A stretch of DNA of 64,000 nucleotides, from positions 1 to 64,000 of the forward strand of contig MBPM02000057.1 of assembly GCA_001695595.3 (NCBI GenBank), in the 5' to 3' direction. This stretch comes from Plasmopara viticola (lineage: Eukaryota > Oomycota > Peronosporomycetes > Peronosporales > Peronosporaceae). Both the position numbers and the translations under genes were made by a program. Of this stretch, positions 36,017 to 46,264 are shown piece after piece. Below the pieces are notes generated by a model, which was given only the letters and a program-made list of their open reading frames with translations, had not been told where the DNA came from and did no database searches. Each line of letters begins with the position of its first letter. Positions within the stretch are counted from its first letter, which is position 1.

Positions 36017-37839
36017 CCAATATCTGCTGATTCGTCTTAGAGTGAAAGTAATTCAACAAGATTACGTAACACGTTTAGCAAATAATAAAAAATATTCTTC
36101 TTATTCGATGAGCGGTCTACGCTACTCAGAGGCCATGCTGAGCTCAATGAACCTGAGAAAGCGGCTAAATTTGCTTCCTCCTTACTGCTAATCAGCGAGA
36201 GAACGTCGAGTCGTTCGAATCTCGCGAGCAAAGTCTATGCCCTAGAGCTCAGGTCGCTCAGGCTCAGGTACAGTGCCTACTTTGGGGTTCAAGCTAGTGA
36301 AGCTTAAGATTTTTACCGATAAAGAAAAAAAACGCCAGAGCTTTCCTTTTTGGACCAAGGAGGTGAAGATGGCATATGCGGGTGGCACTCGTGCTCTCTA
36401 CCTGAAAGGCGGGCTCAGAGCTAGACACTCACCCTTGAGTCACCAAAATTTTTGTGCTCAGGGATGTTGCCGAGCATGGAATTACCCGCTGCGTCGGTTG
36501 TCGTAATTAAGAACACACGATCCATGCCTATCTCGAAGGGACTGATATAGTGTATTTCTGTCTCGCTTGAATTATGAAATGTCGCTCGCAGAAGATGCGC
36601 CCTATGATACAGAAATGTGCTGATTATCAGCAAAGGTGGGGCGCCCTACTGAGGAAGAGCTAAGGTCACGATGGGTTCGTGATTGATAAGCACCATAGAA
36701 ATTTAGCCTTAAGATATTGACAGCTCTTAGAAAATGAACCACCAGGTATACCACACATGGCGGTCATATATGCTACAGGAGTGCTGAGTCATTCCACTAG
36801 GACTATCAAGCGACCCGGTGACACTTGAGTGCTTGGTTCAGGTGGGCCGTATCCCCGCGTGGGCGTAGGATTGACCACGATGTGCTACATCTCACAGCCC
36901 CTTGCACAGAGGTTGAGTGCATGAAAATTAACGATATTCTAGTGAAGGACCCTTCACTGTTCCCAGTCGTACGGGATACATGTGTGCTTTGGATTGCATT
37001 TTGAAGACTGATCAAATAAGTGCATCTTAGGGTCTCAATTTGGTCCCATATAATTTTAAATATGCACTACATTAAGTCTGCAATGTGGGCTTGGACTTCC
37101 ATTCTTTTATGAAACCATTTGGCAAGAACTTAATCTTTACTACAAAGGCTCGACTTAATGAACGGATTGTAGTTTTTTCCACACCAATGTTTCGACCAGA
37201 ACGCGCTTTTTTTCAAGCATGCGCTTGTCCATAGCCGCTCTGAGAGAAATTAATCGGCTTTGAAGGCCCATATAGGCTACCAGAGTTAAGGTTTGAACTT
37301 TATATGAGCCAAAAAGCCTTATGTCAACCGTGAGAAATAAGTCTTCGAGGTAGAGGAGATAGATGTTCTCGGCGTCTTAATAATTGATCAAACTTTTAGA
37401 AAGTGGAAGCGTCTTGGCTTGGTCTACGCCACTTAAAAATGAATCAAATTGTAATCAGGCCCAGCCATCTATCTAAGCATATAGCACTGGCTATACAGGT
37501 CCCGCAAAACTTCTATCTGATTTTACGAAAAAGCACATTAAATTCTTTGCCGGGAGGGCCAGCACCAGGATCTTAACAAGAAAATAACTCAGCAGACTCC
37601 TGTTCTGGCTTTGCTAGGTGGTGTTAGGTCGTTGCTGGCTGTGCCATCAGCTGCGTGTTTTCGCGGTTGTAAAGGACGGACACGAGCGTGGCATCACAAA
37701 TTCCTTGAGAAAAAGCCTTTTTGTAAGTATCGACAACATATTGAAGGCCCCGCACTTACAAGTGGGAGGGCAAGTATGTACGAATCAGGTTCTCTAGAGA
37801 GCATATCAAAATCAACGGACTGATTGAACTACATATACT

Positions 37840-38311
37840 TTGATTTTGTTTTTGTCTTTGGCTTGGTGAATGTCAATGTTAATATGGGCATAGTGCTGCC
37901 CGGGCAATTGAGTTTGGCACTACTCTTGCCAGTGTGACGGATGAACAAATTACGGATATTGTATTTGGATATTATGGCCTTCTACACACAATGACGTCGG
38001 ATAAGGACTTGCGCCTTGTCTCTGTGCTTGAGAAACCGCTGCTCGAACTGTACCGACTTTGCCCGCTAATATCTACAAAGCACTATTTACAGACGGATGG
38101 TCAGACGAAAAGGGTCAATCGTGTGCTAGACAACACACTGCACAGCATGTTCGCTAAGACGCCTCCTTCGCGGGCTATTGAGCTTTATATAGTTAAGCTT
38201 GCATTCATCATTGCAACTCACACATTGACGAATTTTGCATCTTTCTATCTAAATACTATAGAGCTCCTCTACACGCATGTTGCTAGAATAAGTGGAAAGA
38301 GGCCTATTTAA
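37840..38311 (+). mobile_element. Decayed Ty3/gypsy integrase, fragment D
   Basis: A 125-codon frame (37934-38311) aligns along the integrase core: FGYYGLLHTMTSDKD (second catalytic Asp region, usual SDRDPRF), then KHYLQTDGQTKRVNRVL (usual DHPQTDGQTERVNR) and LAFIIATHTLTNFASFYLN (usual FAxNxxxHxSTGxTPFxxN). The catalytic Glu of the DDE triad is Lys here. Upstream, FCLWLGECQC near 37850 in another frame recalls MDFVFGL. The fragment is dead through the active-site change and truncation. Confidence 0.78.
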
Positions 38312-39294
38312 GCACTCCCTCCCAAATCTCTTTCTGAGTCCAGTTTTCTTACGGACACACTTGTTCCCACAAGTGAGCAGATTGTATTCTGAGTTCGCAG
38401 ACGCAAAGTAATACGTCCTTTGTGATTATATTTAGAATTTTAATACCTTCACAGCACACCGAAGCCCAAAATAGTTTTTCAACTGACCGATATGGGGAGA
38501 GTGTGTTGAGCGGAACATGATGTGGTTCTAGAAGACGCGCATAATCGTCGCAAGGTCGTGATAGAACAATGTCGTCTTTTACTTTAGCGTTCGTTCGCAG
38601 ATGCCACGTAAAGAGTGACCTTCTCGCAATGCACAAAGTAGTTGAGCATACTGTTCGGCGCCATGGCCTTTGTCGGCCATCCAGACAGTCGTTTTTTACC
38701 TTGTCGGAACCATTGTCTAGAAAGTAAGTGGAACGTTTACAAGACGGCGACTTGCTTCGGTACCTAGCGGTGCGCGAGTAATATAGACATCCACCTACTA
38801 TGCCAGCGATTTCGGCAATCGAACGCACTCTAGGATTTTATCAAGAGTCGTCGTCCTTAATTTTACACTCGTCATTTAATACTCGGTTTTGGTGACCTTT
38901 TCAATTCCGGCGTCACAAGCTGGGTTTTTACTTCTGGACTCGCCAGGGACATCTATGTCTTCAAGCACAAAAAAGTTTTTTATCATACTCACGGGCTATG
39001 TGAGGCCTTTCGCATTGTTGGTGAGTCTGACTTAAGATTTGACACAGAAGAAGTTGTTATGACAACGCTGTCGTTAACTTGAGGCTTATCCACAGCCCCA
39101 CCGAAAGAAGAGCCAGGCGAGTGTTCGCCGAAGCGCACGCTGCGCTTCTCGTCGGTTTATTTTATAGCTTAAAACTGGCGGTATCTGCGAACCACCTTCT
39201 AAACAGAGCGATAGACGCGTGTTTCTTGTCACGATATAGAGTAATCCACGTCTAAAGCTTTCGATTTCTTAGCAGCTTTATGTGAATTTTTCCT
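38312..39294. other. Gene-poor region
   Basis: A 159-codon minus-strand frame (38349-38828) has no recognisable motif. Plus-strand sequence may be the mutated C-terminal part of the gypsy element whose integrase is at 37840-38311. Confidence 0.4.
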
Positions 39295-40335
39295 ATGGCT
39301 CCGGCGACGTTTGTAGCAGCAATTTACACTATGCAGATCACGAAGCCAGGCGAGACGGTTCGTCATTGCTTTTCAAAGATCGATCGGTTTTCCACTTGTC
39401 TTGTCGTCTACAACGTCGAGCAAGCCAATTGGGCGGACGAGCCGATATTTCGAAACATGTGAAAAGTTGGCGACGTTGCACAGGTCGGGTGATACGAATG
39501 GTTGCAATTGGTCGATAATAGTATTTAAGCTTACCCTAATTTGTCTGTTAGCATTGGCCAACGTTGCTCCACTCCATCCGATGCGCGTGTTGCGTCCGAC
39601 TTGTCGTCATTGCTGCGTCTGCATGCTCAAAATGCCAAATGCAAACGTCTTCAACTCCTTACTCGTGCCTTAAGTGATGTAGTAGACCCAGAGAAGAGTG
39701 CTACAAGCGGATCGGTAGCGTCATTTTCTGGTATAGAACCTCGTATTCCGCACGTGAATGGCGCGATCAATGGCCTTCATCACGACGTTGATCTGCGCAC
39801 ACAAACTAATACAATTAAGCCATTAGTCTCACATCGGGGAAATGGGCAGCAACTTCAGGACGTTGAGTTTACGGCGCAGCGCATTGGCTTTCCCATTAGC
39901 GAGGCTGAGCTGAAGGAGCGCACCGAGCACCTTGATGATGACAGCATCCGTGAGGAGTCAAGAGCTGCGGCAACAGCCAAAGCCGAACGAATCATGGCCG
40001 TACTGCGTCACTCTATGTCCGAATTAGAGATTGGTAAAGTCATCCATCGTATTGCTCAGTTTGCGACGCTCCCGCGCGTCACAGGCCTTTCCAGAAAGCA
40101 ATTTTTGCGCTCTTTAGAAGCGCGTTTTGGGGAAAACAACTCAAAGGAATACACCTATATGATTGCGTTTTTGGAGGGTAAAGACGATGTGATTGACCAG
40201 CTTGAAATTGATTCGCGAAGGGGTTGCGTCGATGTAGAAAATGAGAAGAAGGACGTTAAGGTGGAAGCGGAAGCAACCAGAGACTCAGTCAAAGACTTTG
40301 TCGTGCCCCAGATCATAGGTCTGCACCCAGAATAG
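39295..40335 (+). CDS. Uncharacterised protein (5' end tentative)
   Basis: The firm part is the open frame from about 39552 to the TAG at 40333-40335. It has no in-frame ATG near its start, so an upstream exon is needed. A workable model joins 39295-39458 (starting MAPATFVAAIYTM) to 39552-40335 through a 93-bp GT-AG intron (donor GTGAAA, acceptor TGTTAG), in frame, giving 315 residues. This first exon is an inference. The protein has an Ala/Glu-rich helical part (EESRAAATAKAERIMAVLRH) and a conserved-looking block, RKQFLRSLEARFGENNSKEY. I know no family for it. The next gene starts only 71 bp after its stop on the same strand. Confidence 0.6.
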
Positions 40336-40406
40336 TGGCTGACCCGAAGTTTATAAGCATTGTTCTTTGCTATTGCCGATTGGCGTGTTTGAATTCGCTT
40401 AAGCTA

Positions 40407-42512
40407 ATGCAACGACCTGCGGCGGGCTTCAACCGTGGCTCCAAGTCGAGTCTATGGCAAGTTAAGGCTGATTTTCGAAATGTGCTGAATACCGAGGGTC
40501 ACTCGCATTACGCTGACATGCTGGGATTACATAAGCAGTCAGAAAAGGAGGATAGCGAGGATGTTGACGCCGTGGATGCCGAGTGGGAGGAATTCAACCT
40601 GGAAAATGATCGAATTGACTTTCGAATGCTGCTGTCCCAGACGCAGAGTATAGTAAAATTAATGAAGTCTGAGCTGTCAAACGAGACGATTTCAAAAATG
40701 CTTGTGGCGATGCTGGCGTCTGTGAAGACGTCCAAATTGCACCGCAAGATCTTTCAGGAAATGGTGTGCAATATCCAGACGGCGTTTCCGGATGCGTATC
40801 ATAAACAGCTATTGTCCGAGCTCGTGCCGTTTTTGTCAGGTGATAACGCTACATACAACGACTTTGAATCGACGATAGTGACAAGTGCATTGCAGCACCA
40901 TCAGATGCGAAACGAGGCTATAATCCGTGCTTTGTTGGAGACGCGCATGCGTGTCGGACACATTTTGATTTATGACATTGACGAAGTGGAGCCAAGTGAC
41001 TCAGTCTTAAAAAGATTGAGTCCGGAACAGCACGAAAAGGTGATTACGACAGCTTGGAACATTGTGTCGGTGCTAGATGAACGCAAGTATCACATGTTCT
41101 TTACCCGCTTTCTCAAGCATAAACTTGCATGGCGACCGAACCGCTCAACGTTTGGAGAAACGTTTCTAATGGATGTAAGGAGGACACTTGGTCCTCGCAA
41201 TGCAGCGACCATCATGCCTATGTTTGAGGAAGTGTATCAGCAACTGTCAGTGGAAACGCTGACAATCTGCCGTGTGAAGCTTCGTCACTCACAGAAGTTG
41301 TTGCGTGGACGAGGCGTACTGGAGCCATTAAACGACGCGGGTTACGAGCGCCTAAAGACTGCGTGGCAGCCGTCGCGCTGCGTGTTCTATCGCAACTTGC
41401 CGCATGGTGTAACCAAGAGACACTTAGAAAAGGCACTTGGTCATATAGGAGGTGTCAAGCGCTTTATTTTGTTTGCTGACCCCGTCAATGGTCCACCCGA
41501 AGCCCCTTATAAAGAAGTCGATGGCGAAGAAGACGCTGCAAACGATGAGAACGTAGAGCAAAATGAAGACGACAAAGAAATGGAGGTTGATGATATTGAC
41601 AAGGAAAAGAAGATAACGAAAATGATAAAACAACAGAAAGACCATTCGTTGCCTAAGGGCAAAGAATTGAGACCTCTGCAGAAGTCAAAGTACAAAGCCA
41701 AAATCATTGCAAGTGACAAGAAGACACCTTATCAAGCTGTTGTGGAATTTGAGTCTGAATCCGCGTGTCGTAAGGCAACGATGCGCGCGTTACAGATCTT
41801 TGGCGTCATGATGGCAGGCTGGAACGAGTATCGCCCTGTTTTCTCATCATCGGCTGAGGAGCGCTCGGGCATCACTCTGATGAATGTGCCATACGGAGTG
41901 ACGGTGGGACAAGTGCTGGATGAAGTGAACAACATCCTCACTAAAGCTGGTTTGAACATTAAAGTTTCTGGTTTGGTGCCTCGAGGTGTCATGCTCACGA
42001 ACGGCAGGTTGGACCTGAGCTTTCCGTCTTTTGTCGAGGCTGCACAAGTAATTGACTTACTGAGTGATCATGTGCACAAGATGAAATGCTGTCGGGCACT
42101 GTCGAATAGAGACGCTGTCCTTTTAAATAAATACGTGAAGCTTAAGAAATTTTTGCATATCAAGGCCAAAACTCAGGAAAAAAGAAGAAAAACAGAGGAA
42201 GAGGAGCACCTGGTATGTGAAGAGGAAGACGATGTCCAATGTGAAGGGAAGTCGATGTCGTTGTTCCTTGGCATTGACGAAGAAGAAGATGAGGAGGGGG
42301 AAAAGGAAGCAGAAGGGGAAGGAGATGAAGGCAAGAAGAAGGAAAAGTACGTTCCCGGAGTGTCCGAAACTCTCGAAGAATATTTTGCCGAGTGGCTAGA
42401 GGCGGAAGCAAAGATGACGGAAGAGGAAGTGGCACTCAGAGAGTTGCCTCGTCCATTTGACGTCACATGGACTCCGCTGCCAAAACCTAGAAACAGACAC
42501 ATGTACGTATAG
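40407..42512 (+). CDS. RRM-like domain protein, uncharacterised
   Basis: 701 residues from the ATG at 40407 (the frame is open upstream to 40335 but without ATG). The N-terminal half is predicted all-helical (IVKLMKSELSNETISKML and similar). At residues about 324-360, CVFYRNLPHGVTKRHLEKAL resembles RRM beta1-alpha1, with the beta3-alpha2-beta4 part (YQAVVEFESESACRKAT) about 110 residues later, after an acidic, Lys-rich insertion. A second RRM-like unit starts at ITLMNVPYGVTVGQVLDEV. The C-terminus has a long Glu-rich run and ends in basic KPRNRHMYV. It is probably an RNA-binding protein. I do not recognise an orthologue. Compartment is unclear: the start (MQRPAAGFNRGSKSSLW) could be a mitochondrial presequence. 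Convergent with the bZIP gene, 125 bp apart. Confidence 0.78.
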   Translation: MQRPAAGFNRGSKSSLWQVKADFRNVLNTEGHSHYADMLGLHKQSEKEDSEDVDAVDAEWEEFNLENDRIDFRMLLSQTQSIVKLMKSELSNETISKMLVAMLASVKTSKLHRKIFQEMVCNIQTAFPDAYHKQLLSELVPFLSGDNATYNDFESTIVTSALQHHQMRNEAIIRALLETRMRVGHILIYDIDEVEPSDSVLKRLSPEQHEKVITTAWNIVSVLDERKYHMFFTRFLKHKLAWRPNRSTFGETFLMDVRRTLGPRNAATIMPMFEEVYQQLSVETLTICRVKLRHSQKLLRGRGVLEPLNDAGYERLKTAWQPSRCVFYRNLPHGVTKRHLEKALGHIGGVKRFILFADPVNGPPEAPYKEVDGEEDAANDENVEQNEDDKEMEVDDIDKEKKITKMIKQQKDHSLPKGKELRPLQKSKYKAKIIASDKKTPYQAVVEFESESACRKATMRALQIFGVMMAGWNEYRPVFSSSAEERSGITLMNVPYGVTVGQVLDEVNNILTKAGLNIKVSGLVPRGVMLTNGRLDLSFPSFVEAAQVIDLLSDHVHKMKCCRALSNRDAVLLNKYVKLKKFLHIKAKTQEKRRKTEEEEHLVCEEEDDVQCEGKSMSLFLGIDEEEDEEGEKEAEGEGDEGKKKEKYVPGVSETLEEYFAEWLEAEAKMTEEEVALRELPRPFDVTWTPLPKPRNRHMYV

Positions 42513-42637
42513 ACAAGCAGTACATACGTTTAATTAAGCAGAGCCGCACCATGGCAGGTTAGATAGAATCACTAGCCCTTCTTTTTTTTATACTTGCGTT
42601 TAAATTACCACACACTCTATCTACTACGGGGTTACAA

Positions 42638-44233
42638 TTAAAAGAGAAGCAGATACTTGACCAAACGATCGGAAACTGTGGCTAAATCGTCCTCGGTTCC
42701 CGAACGTACGCTGGCGTCAAACGCGTGAGCGAACCGCTTGTCACGTGCCATCATGCGTTCCAATAGCGCATTCGATTCTGCGTAGCGCCGGATCAGGTGT
42801 TCGCAAAAGCTGTCGTACGTCTTGTTTTCCTTGTAAATGCGTCGTCCAGTGGCATAGCTGGCGGTGCGATACGCCTCTACAAATGTGCCTTCGACGCCGT
42901 CTTGTACTCGTGGCTGAAAGACTACCCATCGCTTAAAGTGCCAGGGCAATGTGTCCTCGTCTTGGAAATCCTGTTCCTCTAAAACACTTTGTTGGCAAAT
43001 GATAGCGCGACGCCGTTCCGGCATGACTCGCCGACACAAAATACTATTGTAGCTGACATTAGGCACTCCGTGTACGTTCAATGACCACTTCCCCGTCGTC
43101 TTGGAGTACACGTGCGCGACATCTTTGTCCAAATGCGTGACCACAACGTAGTCCTTCTCCGCCTGCTTAATGGAGCTCTTTTGAGCTACATTTGTCTCCC
43201 AACAAAAGTCGACCATATCCTCAGTGTTGCATGGAAAAAACTTTTGATTATGAATTGTATAATTTTTCTCCGTAATCGCGAGACGAAGCTGCCAGCCGTC
43301 CATTTCGATCGGAAGACAAGAGATGACTTCGGGTGCAAAGCTGCTGCTTTCCAGGCTGATATTCACGCGCATAAACGAAGCAATGTGCAGCAACTCTCTT
43401 TTTCGGTCCTCACTGAGTGAGTAGCCTGTGGCCGGATCAATGGTGTGAACGCTATTGGCATCGTCCGTCTCAATGTGGTTTACGGGGTTGTTGCTATGCG
43501 CGCCGTCTGTGTCTTCATCACTGTTACCTTCTGCCTTAAAAGGGAGTCGATCAGAGCTAAAGGACACGGGCGGTGCAGTGGATATGGCCAAGGGATTGGG
43601 CCGTATGCCCGAGCTCATCTCATCCACCTTTCGCACACTGTCGCTTACAAAGCGTGAGAGTTGCTCTGCGCGTTGCTGGTGCGACAGCTGGCTTTGCAAG
43701 TAACTTACTTGGTCCTTCAATACTGTCTGAAGCTCCACGACGTGCGTGCGAAGAAATTGCAGCTCCAGTTTCTGCTTCTTTCGACAACGTCGCGACGCCG
43801 CATTGATCTTAAGTTGTCGTTCACGTGATACTTTGGTCTTTTTCAGACCTGTGGGTGTCGTGACATTGCTGCCCGTCTGCTCGTTTCTAGCAGTAGCTGG
43901 CACTGTGCACCTCCGGCCAACGTTTACGGTATTGCCATCTGAGCGAGTGTGCACCATCCGTTTTTGGGATCTCTCGCGCATTGCCAACATGGACGTGGCT
44001 ACTGCCGCCGTTAGCGACGTCTGATTTTCATTAGCAGTCGTCACCATTTTATCAAAGTCGCTTTGCCTCGTCGAAAATGGCGGCTGACTCGTTCCCACCT
44101 TGGACTCTAATGAAGGAAAGCCCTCGGAAAGCGCTGTGGTCGTTGAGGAGTATATATCCATGTATGAGCGTGTAGGAGCTTTAGACGAGGGGCCGTAGGT
44201 GATGAAGTGTGTGCCGCAGAGCTCGTTGTTCAT
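42638..44233 (-). CDS. bZIP transcription factor with altered basic region and C-terminal START-like half
   Basis: 531 residues from the ATG at 44233. The frame is open to an ATG at 44368, but that extension overlaps an inverted repeat and is Arg-rich and unlikely. The basic region is RERQLKINAASRRCRKKQK (residues 138-156), followed by leucine heptads (FLRTHVVELQTVLKDQ). Aligned on CR and the first zipper leucines, the position of the invariant Asn is Ile 143 and Asn comes one residue later. The C-terminal half (KRWVVFQPRVQDG, SFCEHLIRRYAESN) resembles a long domain common in oomycete bZIP-related proteins, and its fold may be START-like. No intron is evident. Oomycete bZIPs with substitutions at the Asn are known in Phytophthora and linked to oxidative stress. 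The target site here is not predictable. Confidence 0.87.
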   Translation of the reverse strand: MNNELCGTHFITYGPSSKAPTRSYMDIYSSTTTALSEGFPSLESKVGTSQPPFSTRQSDFDKMVTTANENQTSLTAAVATSMLAMRERSQKRMVHTRSDGNTVNVGRRCTVPATARNEQTGSNVTTPTGLKKTKVSRERQLKINAASRRCRKKQKLELQFLRTHVVELQTVLKDQVSYLQSQLSHQQRAEQLSRFVSDSVRKVDEMSSGIRPNPLAISTAPPVSFSSDRLPFKAEGNSDEDTDGAHSNNPVNHIETDDANSVHTIDPATGYSLSEDRKRELLHIASFMRVNISLESSSFAPEVISCLPIEMDGWQLRLAITEKNYTIHNQKFFPCNTEDMVDFCWETNVAQKSSIKQAEKDYVVVTHLDKDVAHVYSKTTGKWSLNVHGVPNVSYNSILCRRVMPERRRAIICQQSVLEEQDFQDEDTLPWHFKRWVVFQPRVQDGVEGTFVEAYRTASYATGRRIYKENKTYDSFCEHLIRRYAESNALLERMMARDKRFAHAFDASVRSGTEDDLATVSDRLVKYLLLF

Positions 44234-44344
44234 GTCTGTTAGACAACAATGCCGTTTGAATAACGAGCAATGGTTTTGATACCGTCGCCTCCTTCGATTT
44301 TGAGGTAAGGCGCCTCGTTTGAATATTACCACTGTGTGGTGATA

Positions 44345-44423
44345 CTGCGTCACAGGAGCAACAATCATTTTTTATGCAATGATGCAATGAGTATCAAAAA
44401 TGATTGTTGCTCCTACGACGCAG
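44345..44423. repeat. 28-bp inverted repeat (two mismatches) upstream of the bZIP gene
   Basis: Left arm 44345-44372 and right arm 44396-44423 pair except for two bases, with a 23-nt loop. It sits 110 bp before the chosen bZIP start, and the alternative start at 44368 lies inside the left arm. Confidence 0.85.
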
Positions 44424-45104
44424 TAAAATATCAAGGCATTATATCTGCCAATGAGGTGTATAGACTTAAAAGAACTTAGTTAGCGGAGTATACGTGATAC
44501 GAAGCTGCTGTGGACTGCACACGACGTGCAATGCCTTGATGTTTTCCTAATATTACGCATCGTGTGTTGTTGTCACTCGACATTAGAGGAGATTAAAAGG
44601 TTACCTCATTTGCGTGCACCACACCGCGTCATTTAAAGTCTTCCTTGGCTTTCAAAAAAAAAATTAAAGGCCCACACACAAGCCATGCTGAGGATGTACC
44701 AGTCCTCACATTTATGACCAACGTCAATACCAGTAAGAACGTATCTCGTAGTTGGGCCACAGGAGTTGAGCTGGGACCGCTCAAAAGAATGCAAGTGTCT
44801 GATAATTCACAGCTTACGCTGTACAGTAGCTTAGTACTGTTAGCAAACAGGGTGGTTGAGGACGAAAGCCCTTTCTTGCGTTAAAGGGCTCGTCACCAGA
44901 GGAGCGGCGGGTGTTCAAGGTACTACATCGCTCTCTAAGGGTGTCTCGATGCCTTTTTTAGGGGACGAGCGGACGATGGGCGGACTCTCGATGCACTCAT
45001 ACACAACCTATTTTTTTCAGCGTGGGACGAGAACAAAAGAAACATGAGCGTTTTAGAGGGACGGGGATGCATACTCGCCCCCCGTGGATGCACCAGTGGC
45101 GATA
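44424..45104. other. Intergenic region between the bZIP and Uma2-like genes
   Basis: Short frames only (79 codons or fewer). It should contain the divergent promoters of the bZIP gene (minus) and the Uma2-like gene (plus). No core element recognised. Confidence 0.45.
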
Positions 45105-45859
45105 ATGATTCCTCCGCCTCCTCGTCTTCTCTCCAGCGTCGATCGCACCAATTTTGCTCTGGAAGTGGCAGTGGCGCATCCTCCACCGGCGGCTGGTTCA
45201 TTGCGTGTGTGCCATGCAACGGAAGACGACTGGAACGCATTTGCTGATAGCGACGGACAAATTGTCCGGCCGAATTTTCTGGAATGGTTTGCTGACACTG
45301 AAAAGATCCACATCATCGAGTTTTCAAACACTCCCCACGAACGGTACATCGAAGAGGTCAATGAACAATTTCGTGAGCTGCATACCAAGAGATGGCTCCT
45401 TGGACACTTGGCCGCCGTAAGTTCCCAGGAGCGACGATGGTGTCCAGATCTCAGTTATGGACCACGCCAAACAACTCCGGGCTCTGTGCTTCCTCCAGGC
45501 GTTCCAACATTTGCAGACTTTCGGATGATCAAAATCGAAGTTGGAGTCTCTCAGCCGTGGGGCATGGCACAAGAACAACTCGACCACACGGCGATCGAGA
45601 ATGGGCTGCGATGCCAGGAGTTGAGTACGTGCTGTGTGTGAAGTTCGATCCCGATTTTGCGCATACCGAATACAAGCTGTACGGTGCTCGCGTCAATTCA
45701 CTCGTGCAGCTGGCTCTTCCAATCGTCGCTCCAAGAACCGTGATCCAGTTGGACGGCCACCGAATCCTTGTTATTACACCAGGGATGGCGGTCCCGGTAG
45801 CTTTTTCGGCAATTTTGTCGGTGGATTTGTATTTTCCATTGGTCTGGGCAAATGCTTAA
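45105..45859 (+). pseudogene. Uma2/restriction-endonuclease-like protein of an oomycete family, frameshifted
   Basis: The first frame runs from the ATG at 45105 to 45641, starting MIPPPPRLLSSVD and including WCPDLSYGP, LPPGVPTFADF and MIKIEVGVSQPWG. The family then continues in another frame from about 45600 (AAMPGVEYVLCVKFDP) through HRILVITPGMAVPV to a stop at 45859. The switch lies near 45598-45606 and fits a small insertion of about two bases, with no GT-AG intron to explain it. The PD...EVG pattern resembles the nuclease core of Uma2-like PD-(D/E)XK proteins. The family assignment is from memory of Phytophthora proteins ending in a similar GVEYVLC...YKLY block. It could be a real pseudogene or a sequencing error. 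Function in oomycetes is unknown. Confidence 0.65.
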
Positions 45860-46264
45860 TCAAACGTCCAGCAATTTCTTGCGAATTAATGAGATGCTGC
45901 TACGAATCGAACCAAAAAAGATAATACTTGCGAGCTTGAGAGGGGTCGTGGTATCCTAAATTTAAGACACATAAAGGACATTTTAAGGACACTGGTTGGA
46001 GCATGAGAATAGAGCCAACGATCGTATAGACATCATATCGGATATTAATTATACGCCGTCCTACTGTCCTACTTTAAATTCTTGATACAAAATAGTTGAT
46101 CGATGAATTCAATCAATCAATCAATACAATCAATCAATGAAAAAAATGAAACATATAGGATACATTTTTTAGGACAGTAAATAGAAAATCGGGGTGCTTT
46201 CGTTTGCTACACACAAAATTTTACCTTTCAAATGCACTTTGCAACTTCTCCTACATAACCAGCC
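45860..46264. other. Intergenic region before the NRPS-like gene
   Basis: About 400 bp, AT-rich, with the AATC simple repeat at 46109-46138. It should hold the promoter of the NRPS-like gene. Confidence 0.45.
46109..46138. repeat. (AATC)n simple repeat
   Basis: AATC repeats about six times with one interruption (ATACAATC), 130 bp before the NRPS-like start codon. Confidence 0.85.

Larger units (their letters stand above)
35402..37839. other. Gene-poor region with short tandem duplications
   Basis: No recognised coding sequence. It holds the two tandem duplications at 35668-35767 and 35927-36016. Confidence 0.45.

Noticed and set aside
38349..38828. 159-codon minus-strand frame
   Set aside because: It lies where the 3' part of the plus-strand gypsy element whose integrase is at 37840-38311 is expected and shows no domain.
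41218..42502. Several minus-strand frames of 70-109 codons opposite the RRM-like gene
   Set aside because: Shadows of the plus-strand coding sequence, rich in Ser, Leu and Phe as expected opposite Glu/Lys codons.
46109..46138. AATC repeat as a regulatory site
   Set aside because: Ordinary microsatellite; nothing else supports a function.
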